From Pollenia angustigena (lineage: Eukaryota; Arthropoda; Insecta; Diptera; Polleniidae): a DNA stretch of 64,000 nt. The DNA lies in contig OV884060.1 in NCBI GenBank assembly GCA_930367215.1, forward strand, positions 101,022,151-101,086,150, written 5' to 3'. The first letter of the stretch is position 1. Every line of letters starts with the position of its first letter. A model generated the notes under the pieces. The model saw only the letters and a list, made by a program, of their open reading frames with translations. It had not been told where the DNA came from and ran no database searches. Position numbers and translations under genes: made by a program. Below are positions 23,168 through 34,564 of this stretch, one piece after another.

Positions 23168-23175
23168 TTTATCTC

Positions 23176-25220
23176 TGTAACGATTCTAAACTGTAATGTT
23201 TTAATTCTGGGAACGGTGCTACCTAATATTACGGCCGTGCTCGTCGGTGGGGGGGTGAGGTGTGTTCCCATATGAGAATATATTATAAAAAAGTATCAGA
23301 GACTTAACTTTAGGTAGCTAATGAACTTAATGATCTACATAATTTAGAAGAAGAAGAATTAGCGGTAGAAGAAAATAGTATAGCTTGAGATGTAAATTGC
23401 TATACTGTTCCGAAGCCCACCCTCCATGCTGACGAAAAATTAAAGTTATCTGTCAGCCCGAATAACGAAACAAAAAAAAAATTAAAAAAATTAAACAAAT
23501 CCACCTAACCCCATTACTATTAACTTCACTTTTCGTAAATAAAACAATATAATTTAAGATTTCATCTTCAAGAATCAAAACAAAAGTATATTATAAATCT
23601 TATAAAAATTGAAATTCGTTTGGATATATATAAACTAAAAACTCTATCATATATTAATCATTAGCGTTTATCACCTTATGTTTATTAAATAAATTTTCTA
23701 TTTAATTTCCGTTCAAAAAGAACTTAAAAGTAATTTTGCAATAAAGTTATAATATGTATACAAAAACAAGAATAAATTGAATTTTTAGAAAGTAGTGGCT
23801 GTAACCAATGTAATATGAACAACCAAACAAAAACTAAGTAAATAAATTAATAAGAATCCAATTAAACCACAATGGCAACTTGTGTTGCAATCAATGGAAT
23901 TTAATGTTGTTCATATGACATTTTTATTTTATTGTGTAATTTTTAATCTAATGTGGGAGAATATCCAACATGGCTGGTCATAGGAAATATAAAAAAATAA
24001 AACTTACGCTCGTTTTAGGTCCATCGATGTCAGCAGGCGCCAGATGACAGTAGACGGTTGGGATTTACCTTTAATATTTCACAAACCAACGTTCAAGAAG
24101 TTATTTTTATGTTTGAATGAAAGTGGTAATGTGTGGATAGTATTAAACTCAATAAACAAAGTTATATTCGGTATGATACCATCCACATTTTAACGTAAAG
24201 CAATCAGTATTGTAAGATTATACTTGAATAAATATTAAATTTAAATTTTAGTATAGCATATCTTAGGGTGCGTTGAAATTAATTTAAATAAACATAAAGG
24301 TGACCGAGTGACTTTGGAATATAACTTAAAAAAAATTTGTAATTTTACAATGATTTCCAAAAAAAAAACCAAAATCAAGAAAAGAAAATTAAGATCTTTT
24401 AACAATCTATAAATTAAGAATTTAAGAACAATATTTAGGAAGAGAAAAATAAATTTTTCCAAAACACAAAACCAGAATTTAGAATTTTTTTAAAACAAAA
24501 CAAAAATGTTGATATTCTAAAATAATCTGAATAAATTTAAATTTGTTGGTGTTACCACTATCTGTGTATAGGCACTTTACTCCTTCTTTTACTTGGAAGA
24601 CGTAAATAAAAATTTTCGGATTTTAATAGCAACAAAACTATTATCCAGCCGTAACCAATACAAGGATTCTTGAAGCTAAAACTGATTTCTCTTCCCTTTC
24701 AGGTGTCTAGTCTTGCAGGCCTTTTACGCGAGATATTTAAACGTATACACTCCACTCAATATGTTTAATAAAATTATGCTTATAATGCCCTTCCTATAAT
24801 AAGTAATTAATTTTAATCCTCCAATAAACAAATTCACTAGTTAAAATTTAAAAAAAAATCTTACCGTATCAATTAATTCCTTCCTTTTTTATTTTAATTC
24901 CCTCAATTGGTATGAAAAATTCTATTTCTGTTGTTTTCTTTTCTTTTTCCCTCAAATCAGGTATTCGATAATTTTCGACCTTATCTTCACAAAATTTATT
25001 TCTCAATGAGGAAAATTTTTAAATTTTTATACAATTTTAGAAATCATAAATTCCTGGCTAACTACAAAAAATAAATTCAAAAAAAACAAATATCAAAATC
25101 AATATTTTCATTTAAAGTACACTTTCACTACACCCCAAAAAAAAAAATTAGTAAAAAGTAATATTAGTCTGGACATAACAAGGACCATAACAGAATACCA
25201 GCGAAGCAGTCACCCTCACA
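23176..25220 (-). repeat. 5' LTR of the gypsy-type element
   Basis: Near-identical copy of 15616-17661. In the element's reading direction this is the upstream LTR, so it should hold promoter and polyadenylation signals. No convincing TATA assignment was made. A 73-codon frame at 24241-24462 is Leu/Phe-rich noise. Confidence 0.92.
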
Positions 25221-25668
25221 CAAACTTAAAAAAATTTGGCATCGCTAATGTTTTCTCCCGCGAGTATTTTTACTAAATAAATTCCCAACAAGTGTTAATG
25301 TGAACGAGAAGGGAATATGTAAATTTTAATTTGTATTCTAAGGTAGGACTCAATTAAATTTATTTTTTCTTTTATTGAAGGAGTTTTAATTAAGAAAATG
25401 AAGATAAACACTATTCATTATTTATTATATTTTTATTAGTATTTTATATTGTATATTTTTATTATTCACAATAGAGACGTTTGTTTATAAAATACTCACC
25501 CTTATCGCGTAGAAATTGTGAATATTTGTTCGCATGTGAATTGTGAATCCCCATTCCCAAAATTTCTTAATCGCGTATTTCTTGTGAGCTCGCATGTTTC
25601 GAGCAATCAGCTGTTTTCATTCGAACATAACAGCTGTTGGAAATTGCAATACAATAAATTCTGCAAAA

Positions 25669-26931
25669 ATGTATAGAATTGGAGCGCTAATTCATTTACA
25701 CAATGAGGAAGAAATGGAAAAGCATAAAAAGGAAAAAATGATGAGACGTAATCTACGCGATGCTTCAAATCCATTGGAGCTTTCAAATGCTGAGTAAGTA
25801 ATTGTATAATAAAGTTGTTTTCAGTTTTATAAAGCCTGCACTTGCAGATTTTGTCAGTATTATAGAGTAAACAAATCTGCGTTTGCATGTATATTGGAAT
25901 TGCTCACTTCGGCATTGCCGAAAACGGAAAGGAAAGTAGCCATACCTCCAATAATAAAATTGAGCGCCTGTTTACGATTTTTCGCAGAGGGGTCATATCA
26001 AAAAGGTATTGGTAGAGACTATCAGGTAGCAATGGCACAATCAACATTTAGTGAAGTGCTATCAGAGTTCCTGAATGCAGTAGAACATTCAATTTGTCAG
26101 CAATGGATAACGTATCCAACACGGGATGAGAGTAAAATCTGCGCGCAATCGTTTTACAACAAATTTGGAATACCAGGTGTTTTGGGTTGCATAGACGGCA
26201 CCCATATTGTTATAATTTCACCGAAGGATGGGAAGCATTTGTATTATAACCGAAAGGGACGATTCAGCTTAAACGTGACACTTGTAATTGAATCCCAAAT
26301 TGATAATCTATGAAAAAACTTTAAAAAAATGTTTTTATAGATATGTGACCATGAAATGCGCATACGCTTCATAGACGCTACACATCCCGGAGGATGTCAT
26401 GACTCTTTTGTCTGGAGTATGAGCCCAATTAGAAAAGAAATGGAGAGAGTTCATTTGGAAGAAGGAACAAACATGTGGTTGTTAGGTATGTACATACATA
26501 TACATATAAGATTGTAATTTTATACTAAATATTTAATGCTACAAATATTTTTAGGTGATGCAGGTTATCCTCTGGAACCCTGGCTTATTACGCCTTTTAG
26601 AAATGCAGATGTTGGCACTGTGGAAATGAAATTCAATGACACACATACGAAGTGCCGGAACATAATAGAGAGAACGAATGGTGTTCTAAAAAATAGGTGG
26701 AGATGTCTACTGGGTGCAAGGGAATTACACTACAATCCAAAAAAGGCTATTCAAATAACAAATGTTTGCACTGCACTCCACAATATCTGCATTACTTATA
26801 GATGTAATGAAGTACCTTGTAACGTTCTTCACGATGACGATAATGATACAAGTGTGTACACCGACTCAGAGGAAGGCACCTATGTTTCTGCAGGCAGTCG
26901 CATCAGAAATAGAATAGCCAATAGTTTATAA
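25669..26931 (+). CDS. Harbinger (HARBI1-like) DDE transposase, four exons
   Basis: Exons 25669-25793, 25848-26283, 26341-26485 and 26555-26931 join in frame through GTAAGT/GCAG, GTAATT/ATAG and GTATGT/TTAG introns, giving 360 residues, close to the usual HARBI1 length of about 350. The DDE_4 superfamily core shows GCIDGTHIVI (first D), GDAGYPLEPWLITPF (second D) and ERTNGVLKNRWRCL (E). The N-terminus has MYRIGALIHLHNEEEMEKHK and the helical FCQYYRVNKSAF segment. No stop or frameshift was found. An in-frame ATG at 25594 would add 25 residues; I prefer 25669 because the family N-terminus fits. Intron positions are inferred from frame and motif continuity. Confidence 0.82.
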
Positions 26932-27058
26932 AAGGTTAAACGAAATTTATTTACATATATTTGTTAAAAAAAACTTAAAACACTTCACTGTTTATCAACA
27001 AAAAATAACTTAAATGTCTTCATATTTTGCATATATAAAATATAACTTCAGAAATTGT

Positions 27059-27888
27059 TCAATAATCTTGTCTCATTAAAGAACATTTTATTTCTTCAAT
27101 TTCCATCATTTTATTATTTTTTTCCAATTTGTTCTCTACTTCTGATCTTCTATATTTTTCCATTTCAGCGTGATGCCTTTCTGTTTGTTTTAGCTTCTTT
27201 GCCTTAACGTCACCAATTTTTTCCAATGATCGAACCATCCTTTTCATCATTGATTTTGTTTCTTGTTTGTCCTCCTTTATGATATCCACCAGTTCCGATA
27301 TTTTCTCATTTAGCTTTATTTGATTTTTAACTTCAGCCTCTATTAGTTTTGATGTAGATTCACTTTTCTTCGGTGTTTTCAAAGATTTTTGTGCATTTGA
27401 AGTATGAGGGGAGGGATCTTCATCAATTTCAATATCACTGTTGACAATATTGACCGTCTCATTTCCATTTTCTGAACTTGACAATGGAGCACCAAATGTG
27501 TTGGAACCTTCAACCCCCTCAACGGACTGTTTCATCTTCACAATTTCGTAGATCGCCTCTTCTGTTGAAGATAATCTACTTTTTTTGGGAGGTCCACCAC
27601 CTGTGCCTTCTCTGTAGCGATAATTTTCGGCAGCCTTCTTACGAATATGTCGTTTTTGGTCTACCCACACCTGCATTCATATATGAGGACATTTTTATTC
27701 AAAATAAATACGAATTTGTACAATATACTTTCCTTTTTCCATTCTGCTAGCGTTTTCATTGGTGGTCCTGCAGTATTTAAATCATTGATGGTTGCAGACC
27801 AAAATGCACTTACAGCGTCTTTGGAATCTTTGGTGTATCCACCAGCAATGTTCGGGTTGTCCCTCATCTTCTCAATTAAGATGGACAA
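27059..27888 (-). pseudogene. Harbinger Myb/SANT-like (zeste-type) partner gene, mutated splice donor
   Basis: In this family a Myb-like protein helps the transposase enter the nucleus and bind the ends. The first part (27888-27733, open further upstream) reads LIEKMRDNPNIAGGY and AGPPMKTLAEWKK. The second (27670-27059) reads VWVDQKRHIRKKAAENYRYR with TGGGPPKK, then an acidic linker and a Lys/Glu-rich coiled coil. Together they match the Myb_DNA-bind_5 layout. The phases fit only if the intron starts after AAG at 27733, but the bases there are GAAAGT instead of GTAAGT. The only nearby GT (27728) gives a frameshift. The start codon was not found; an upstream exon is likely. Confidence 0.65.
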
Positions 27889-28740
27889 TTGTGTTTTATT
27901 TAAGCTGTTATGATACTTGCTATTTTTTGTATTTTTTCTATATTGGAGAACAGTGCAAATATATATGCATAGGAAAACTGACTAAGTGTAAAGAGTATGA
28001 TTATATCATAAAAAATCTTAAAATGTCAAACAAATATACATGTGTTATCGATAAATAATCTAAGACTGTCAAAAAAAATATAAAATTTGTCAACTTTAAA
28101 TTGACATTTCCAGATTAATTGTTAGCACTGTTGCCAATTTTTTTAGTTTTACATCGAAAGAAACGGTTTTTAACTTTTGTTTTGCGATTTTTAGCTTTTA
28201 TGACGGTTTTTTGTGGGGAAAAAACGTGGGCAGTATTGTTTGTTTTGTTTACATTTTATCAAATTGTATTTCTTGTTCTTTCTCGCATTTGTTGTTTCAT
28301 TCAGTCAATCCAAAAAAAATCCAATACAAAAAATAGCAAGTATCATAACACCTTTACCGCGGACCTAAAAACGGTAATTATTATTTCTTCTTTTTTCACT
28401 TATAGTTGGAAAATTCAAGTCTTACATTTGCGTAATTTCACTGTTCGCCGTTTAAAATTGAAGGGAAAATTGTAAAGAATTTTGTGAACGCATATTCATG
28501 TGTACGCGATAACGGAACATTTTTTCGAAGTTGCCACTTTTGTGAAAAAATGTACATGATTGCATTCTTGGGAATGGAGAAAATTTTTTTGGGAAAATTT
28601 ATTACGCGATAAGGGTGACTAACAAATAATTCACAATAGTAATTATTACTCCCAAAATATTTGCGATACCGATTTGTTGGGGATGGGAATATAGGTTTGC
28701 TCCCATATAACATATTCCCATAACATTCGCGATAGGGGTA

Positions 28741-29185
28741 ATAAAAGTAGTCCCAGCCTTGCCCAGGCGCTAGTTAGTTTGAGTTTATTCTATTGTCACG
28801 AAAACTCCATACAAAATACTAGTGGTCCTAGACAGGCCCAGGTTGTAGTTTGTGCCACTCAAATTCGGTGTCTACTTAAGTGTTAAAAAGGTAACATTTG
28901 TTCTTTTTAGTTTTTTTTTTTTGAATTTTAAGAACTTTCAAATACCTTGTCATTGTTGCAGGTTGTTATCTATCATTTTTGTGTAAATGAAGTACGATTA
29001 TTATGTATAATTTGCAATTTCTTCAAGCATAAATTTATTGTTGAAGTAAAACCTAAAACCGAGGTTTTTTTGTCGGTTTTCGGTTTCGGGTTTGAAGCAC
29101 TTAAAACCGCGGTTTCGATTTCGGTTAAAACCGAACAGCAATCCCTAAAAAAGATAATGAAGGACAAACTTTGACATATACTTAG
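28741..29185. other. Spacer between Harbinger nest and Hermes-like element
   Basis: It carries a CGGTTT/AACCG-rich block (29050-29140) inverted relative to 15070-15160 and an AAAACTCCATAC motif also seen at 15496. No gene. Confidence 0.4.
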
Positions 29186-29589
29186 CAGAGAATGACAACA
29201 AGTACCCATAAGAATAATATACAGAGGTACTTACCCACGCTTTTCGTTATTGTGTATACACATATTTATAACGCAAAAAGTATGGTTATTACTTATACTT
29301 ATGCACGGCAATATCTTCACGCAACCACATTCAGTAAACAAAAATACATGAATATTATGCAGATGTTATTCAATACCCATGAATGTGTTTTGGTTATCTG
29401 CCATACAAATAAAATATCCATGTTTAAAAAAATATCTTCAGTATTTTTGGCACTTCTGTGTAAAAATGAAAAAAAAAAAAAATTTACCAAAAATGTGCTT
29501 TGTCACTAGGCAGGTATGGGACTATGTACATATTATTTATGATATTTAAAATAAATTTGTCCGTAACATCAGCAGTACCTATGTAAAAC

Positions 29590-30015
29590 TACACATAAGC
29601 TATACATTTTTATAAAAAATAGGACCACGAGGGGTAGGAAGGAGCAATTTCTGATCTCCGAAGCTATCTGACAGATTTTAATGAAATTTAAAACATAGAT
29701 AGATTCATATTTATATAGACACTTGAGCTATGTATTTATTTAAAAAATAGGATAACGAGGGGAGAAAGGGAGCAATTTATTCCTCTCCAAAACTAACCAA
29801 CAGATTTTAATGAAATTTAAAACATAGATAGATCCATATTTACATAGACACATAAGCTATTAATTTTTAAAAAAATATGATTAAAAGGGTTATAGGGGGC
29901 AATTTCTGACTCTCCGAAACTATTTAATAGATTTCAATAAAATTTTAAAAATATAAAGGTTTTTATTTATTTGGACACAGTAGCTATGAATTTTTTCAAA
30001 CTATGACCCCGAGGG
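29590..30015 (+). repeat. Tandem 128-bp repeat, ~3.3 copies
   Basis: The AGCTATG...AAATAGGA...GAGGGG...CAATTT...TCTCCGAAACTA...TTTAATGAAATTTAAAACA block recurs with AGC anchors at about 29597, 29726, 29854 and 29982. The copies diverge noticeably. Confidence 0.75.
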
Positions 30016-30183
30016 GCAAATTACATATACGTTTTTGATCGAATATTAAAAAAAACCAATTTTTTAAACATCAATTGCAACACTCATGCACAATAACATG
30101 TGACCTAAAAAGTTGACAAGTCAGATGTAAAAAGATGTCGTGTACATGTATCTTAAGCAAACGCTATAAATACATATGTGGTT

Positions 30184-30862
30184 GTTTCACTCTTTCTTAT
30201 TAGCACAACATACAAATAAATACTTACATGCATACATAAAAACCCATATATTCTGTCTCGTGTCACTTATATATGCAATGTGCGTGTGACAGCGACAAGT
30301 GGCTCTACGATATTTTTATTTTTGCATGTAAAAAACCTTTACGCATCCGCATAATTTTTTTGCACTTGTCGCTGTCACAAAAACATAGCATAGGTAGACG
30401 ACACGAGATGGAAGATATTGTTTTTTATGTATGCATGTAAAGGTGCTATCAGACGGGATGTATTTTACATATGTACTGTCAAATTTTCCATCTGTAAAAG
30501 TTGTACACATCGTGTGATACATATGAAACTTTGCATGTGTAAAATACATGTGGAAATACATATGTAACTTTTTCGATTAGAACACGCTCTATTTTCCTGT
30601 GGCAAACATAAACAAAACAGCTGGTTTGTTCTGAAAAGTAAACAAAAGTCAGCTTTTGTTTACATTTATAGGTTATGTCATAAGGAAAAACATAAGCAGG
30701 TGTGATAGCAAAAATTATGAATCGTATGTAAACTGGAAATTTTGACATGCATACGGAATTACATATGGGTAAGAAAAGTGACAGTACATATGTAAAATAC
30801 ATTCCGTCTGATAGCACCTTAAGTATTGATTTGTATGTTGTGCTAATAAGAAAGAGTGTAAC
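30184..30862. mobile_element. Foldback MITE (near-full palindrome) carrying a younger MITE
   Basis: Arm 1 (from TTTCACTCTTTCTTATTAGC through GTGACAGCGACAAGTG, to about 30305) is complementary to arm 2 (CACTTGTCGCTGTCAC at 30364 to about 30440, then 30823-30862). The second arm is interrupted by the element at 30441-30819. The arms include ACAACATACAAATAAATACTTACATG. Confidence 0.65.
30441..30819. mobile_element. 379-bp MITE with 40-bp terminal inverted repeats (TAA duplication)
   Basis: Starts AGGTGCTATCAGACGGGATG and ends with its inverse; about 39 of 40 terminal bases pair. A 3-bp TAA duplication lies at 30438-30440 and 30820-30822, the PIF/Harbinger preference (TWA). No coding capacity. 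Confidence 0.85.
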
Positions 30863-30985
30863 CGCCACTTAATACATTTAGCGCTTGCTGAGACGCCTTT
30901 CTGTAACGATTTAAAATTCAAACATTTCTGTTTAATAAGTTGTAAAGGAGAGTTTTTCTTTAAAAATTTCAATCAGTGTGTGTAT

Positions 30986-32382
30986 CAGAGAACCTCAAAA
31001 CGCACTATTTTTGTGCATTTATTCATACGCTAAAATTTACAATAACTCTATACATGCAAAACAAAGTTCAACGTTGGTAATTTTTTTTTCCTTTCGTACA
31101 CATTTGATATTTTCATTTATTCGTTTTTTATTGAAAGTGCTTTATTTGCATTTTTGTTGCTCACGCAATATAACACAACTGAGTAAATTCAAAAGAGCAC
31201 ATTCTCTATACTTTTGTTTGCATTAACAACAACAACAATAAACAACGATGAGACGCTTTTTCAAAATTAACAACAATAACAAAAATACATTGGCCCATAA
31301 TCATAGTCAAACGCTAAAGTCGGTTCTATTTAAAAACAACTTTAAAATAAAAACATTCTTTTAATTATTTTGCTACTATAGTCGAAACTAAAGTATGTTT
31401 TAAATTGAACCGACTTTAACTGGGTGCCACCTCAAATGTAGAAAATTTTTCATACAACATACAACAAAATATAAGCAAGTGGCAACTTTAAGCAGCCGAC
31501 ATTGAAAATTAAAATATAAATAAAACACTGCATATCTTGTGGGGTTGAAAAATTTTTTAACACGCCATATGAATTTATGTAGAAAGCAACAACAAAATTA
31601 CAAAACATTTTGGCTTTGTTTTTGCTTTCAATGTAATTTTGGCCTAGCGTTTTACACAATTAGGGCCTATAAATATGTATTTTGTGTTTCTTTCCATAAA
31701 AGTTTTCCTCCAAATCATTAATAATTGCATAATATCGGCCAATATCTTGTAACATAAACATTTTTAGATTTTTGCAAGTACTTTTTTATTTGGCGAAAAA
31801 CAGCTGATGCTGTTGTTAAATGAGTTAAAAACAGCTTCATCTAGTTTTATATATAAAGTCAACTTTAACGTCAAAAGTATACTTTAACTTGTTTATGAAA
31901 GACCTAAAGTCGGCTCTTAAGTAAAGTCGACTTTAGTTTTCTTAAAGTATACTTTATTTTTGACTATGATTATGGGCTATTGTACCTACTACTACTACTA
32001 CTGTACTTTTTGTTTCTATGGAAATTGTGTGTACCTACATAAGTATGTGTGTTTAGTTTCATTTAAATTTTGTTTTCTTGTACTACATAGTTATGCTGAA
32101 TAAATACATGAGTAATAATTGTTTGATTTCTGGCTCTTTCGTTTGTATTTTTTGTTTCTTTACCAAACAATCATTTGCGCTCAGAACACTTAGAATCTTT
32201 ATAAAAAAAAACGAAGGCAACGATTGTATAAATAACAAAGCACGATGTGCGTTATTTGAATGACTGCAAACCAGCAGCGAATATTTGCGGTTGCGCGAGT
32301 TTGACTGTATGACCGTAAGCGTGTGTATTTGTTGTCGTTAATTAAATGCGATTTTTTTTCAATTGCAAAAAGCTATTCTCTG
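30986..32382 (+). mobile_element. hobo-like non-autonomous hAT inserted upstream of the Hermes-like transposase
   Basis: Left end CAGAGAACCTCAAAACGC (30986) and right end AAAAAGCTATTCTCTG (32382) are hobo-type termini. The 8-bp flanks GTGTGTAT (30978-30985) and GGGTGTAT (32383-32390) match at 7 of 8. Its own length is about 0.7 kb once the MITE at 31292-31978 is removed. Both ends match the element at 35702-39144 (which is inverted), so the two are members of one family. It lies 38 bp upstream of the transposase ATG. Confidence 0.75.
31292..31978. mobile_element. 687-bp MITE (ATT duplication) with CCCATAATCATAGTCAAA ends
   Basis: Terminal repeats GGCCCATAATCATAGTC (left) and inverse of AGCCCATAATCATAGTC (right), flanked by ATT (31289-31291, 31979-31981). 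Subterminal AAAGTCGACTTTA-type repeats. The empty site is visible in the related element near 38850-38870 (AATACATTGTAC), confirming the insertion. Confidence 0.8.
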
Positions 32383-32420
32383 GGGTGTATGTAGTATATG
32401 AAAAATTATAAATTTAAAGT

Positions 32421-34266
32421 ATGGAAAATAATCAAGAAATTTTGGAGAAAATAAATAATGGAGTGTACAAGCCATTGAAAAAATCTGGAAGAAGTATTAT
32501 ATGGTAATGCTTGTACGAAATCCAAAAGGATGATGGAAGTATTTTAGAGGGGATCGTATATTGCGGTACATGCACCAAACTTTTAAAATTTGTTGCTCGC
32601 CAAACGTCAAACTTGATAAAACATAAGTGTGTTCATTCACAGCCACAAGACATTGCTCCAATAAAGGTAAATAGTACAGACAAAAAGCTTTGCTTTGATG
32701 TGTTTATGGACTTTACAATAGAAGACTGTCGGCCTTTCAGTACTGTTGAAGGTTCGGGGTTTCGTAAAATGATTGAAACGTGCATAAAAATGGGCGCCAA
32801 GTACGGAGAAAACATTGATGTAGACAGTCTTATTCCCAGCGCCAGGACATTGTCCAGAAAATGTAAATTAGTGGCCGAAGAAAAAAAAAGAACTTAAGCC
32901 CCATATACAGAGACTGTTTATCAATGGCGAGGCTGCAGTTACTATTGATATGTGGTCAGATGGCTTTATTAAAAGAAGTTTTTTGTGTGCCACATTGCAT
33001 TTTCAAGTAGATTTTAAACTTGTAGAGATTACTTTAGGAATGAAGTCAATGGACTTCAAAAGCAATTCATCAATTAATATAAAGACAAAATTAAGCAACC
33101 TTTTGGAAGAATTTGGTGTAACTGATTTTTCAAATACGGTATTCGTCACTGATCGTGGAAGCAATATTGTAAGCGCTCTGAAAGATATTACCAGATTAAA
33201 CTGTTCTGCCCATCTCTTTTCTAATACCTTGCAAGATGCTTTCGAAGCCACAGATGAATTAAAAGGAATAATAAGTGCTTGCAAAAAAATTGTTAGATAC
33301 TTTAAAAAGGCTAATATGCAGCATATGCTCAATACAACTTTAAAAAACCATTGTCCAACAAGGTGGAATTCGAATTTCACAATGTTCCAGTCGATTTTTG
33401 ACAATTATGGAAAAATTAATGAAATTATTTCTGGCAATGCTGAGAGACGAAATTTGTTAAAGTTCAATATGTCTGTCCTGCAAGGCTTAGTTGAGATATG
33501 TAACGACTTTGAAAAAATTTTCAAAAAGCTCCAATCCAGTCAATCTCCTTCGCTTTGTTTTGTTGTTCCTTCGTTCACAAAAGTTAAATCTATTTGCTCT
33601 ATTCAGAATAACGAAGAACCCGATATTGCGGCCTTAAAAACGAATATTTTGACACATTTTGAGAAGTGGAATTCAAATTTGAGTGTCTTGCATAAAGTTG
33701 CATTATTTTTATATCCTCCCGCAATACCTTTACAGCTGAACGAACTAAATGATATAAAAGAGTTTTGCATCACAAAATTAACAGAAACAAGCAATACAAG
33801 TAGTCTTCAAGACATCGAGCCGTCAACCGTTTATAGTTCACCGAGTAGTTCCCTTTCCCCACAAGCGCACCAACAAATTTCCTCAATATTATTACCAAGT
33901 AGCTCATCGATAACTATATCACCGCCAGCCACTGCATATGAAAGTTTCTTTTTCCCCACTTTAACAAGCGAGTCAGAGCCCATTCTGGAAACAGGAAGAA
34001 ATGAAATCGAACGTTATTGTAATGAAACCGTAAAACTAACAGAAGATTTTAATGTTATGCTATGGTGGGAAAACAATGTCTGCAAATATCCCAAGTTATC
34101 CAAATTAGCTATGAAAATCTTGAACATACCTGCCAGCAGCGCAGCGTCCGAACGCGTTTTTTCCCTAGCTGGTAATGTTATATCCGAGAAAAGAAACCGA
34201 TTAGAACCCAAGACAGTGGACAGCATTTTATTTTTAAATTCTTTTTATAAAAAGAACATTTGGTAA
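32421..34266 (+). pseudogene. Hermes/hobo-like hAT transposase, one stop and one frameshift
   Basis: Read from ATG 32421. A BED-type zinc finger region (YCGTCTKLLKFVARQTSN, HKC) is followed by the RPFSTVEGSGF box, the RNase H-fold catalytic region (VTIDMWSDGF; FVTDRGSNIV), the CPTRWNS motif and the C-terminal hATC dimerisation domain (IPASSAASERVFSLAGN). The overall order and length (about 612 codons) fit Hermes of Musca. Breaks: in-frame TAA at 32505-32507, and a frameshift in the A-run at 32881-32889. The acidic Asp of IDMW and VTDRG and the terminal SER motif are kept. Loss therefore looks recent. Confidence 0.88.
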
Positions 34267-34564
34267 AATGTGTTTTTACTTAATTTGTATACCATAAGAA
34301 ATGATAATGAAGTTTTGTTTGTTTTTTAAATTATTTTTTACTTTGCAAAAAATTAACTTTAGTTTTTAGAAGAATATTGATAACTTTGTGTTTGTTTTTA
34401 AAAATTACTTTTATTTTTTATTTTGCAATAAATGTTGTTTAGTTTTAAGAAAAATAAATAAATGTTTTACTATCTTCACTACACATTATTGAAAACATTA
34501 TTGAATTAAAGTTTGATTTACAAAAATAAAAATAGCCGTTTTCCTTATAATGTAACAAAAGTAA

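Larger units (their letters stand above)
15616..25220 (-). mobile_element. Complete Ulysses/Osvaldo-like Ty3/gypsy LTR retrotransposon
   Basis: 9,605 bp, minus orientation, flanked by a perfect 4-bp CAAA duplication (15612-15615 and 25221-25224). Two LTRs of about 2,045 bp differ by only four substitutions and one A-run indel that I could see. The order in the element is 5' LTR, tRNA-Lys primer site, gag, pol (protease, RT, RNase H, integrase), 3' LTR; there is no env. The unusually long LTRs, Lys primer site and 4-bp duplication point to the Osvaldo/Ulysses group known from Drosophila. Both genes are open, so the copy may be competent. Confidence 0.9.
25497..28617 (+). mobile_element. PIF/Harbinger transposon, 3.1 kb, two genes
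   Basis: Terminal inverted repeats CACCCTTATCGCGTA (25497 and inverted at 28617) with a 3-bp ACT duplication on both sides (25494-25496, 28618-28620). It has the classic two-gene layout: a DDE transposase on the plus strand and, tail to tail on the minus strand, a Myb/SANT-like DNA-binding partner. It is inserted in an older, related MITE. The terminal regions 25512-25660 and 27900-28600 hold no recognised gene. Confidence 0.88.
15512..28740. mobile_element. Harbinger-type MITE (~0.5 kb) split by two later insertions
   Basis: Termini are CACCCCTATCGCGAA (15512) and the inverse of TACCCCTATCGCGAA (28740), with a 3-bp ATA duplication outside (15509-15511 and 28741-28743). The element's own DNA is 15512-15615, 25225-25496 and 28621-28740, with ATTCCCAT/TTGTGAAT motifs at both sides. 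Its ends closely resemble those of the 3.1 kb Harbinger inside it, so the two probably share a transposase source. Confidence 0.7.

Noticed and set aside
24241..24462. Leu/Phe-rich 73-codon frame in an LTR as a membrane protein
   Set aside because: It is broken by a substitution in the twin LTR and is typical AT-rich noise.
25594..25668. Upstream in-frame ATG of the Harbinger transposase
   Set aside because: The added residues look unlike the family N-terminus; kept as an alternative only.
27727..27729. GT at 27728 as the donor of the Harbinger partner intron
   Set aside because: It leaves phase 1, whereas the next exon needs phase 0, giving a frameshift; the GAAAGT site five bases upstream fits the phase.
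29590..30015. CRISPR-like array
   Set aside because: 128-bp diverged units without unique spacers; an ordinary tandem repeat in a eukaryotic transposon.
29186..30986. Treating 30986-39144 as one 8-kb hobo element
   Set aside because: The outer ends do not share an octamer. Each end instead pairs perfectly or nearly so with a nearer partner (32382 and 35702).
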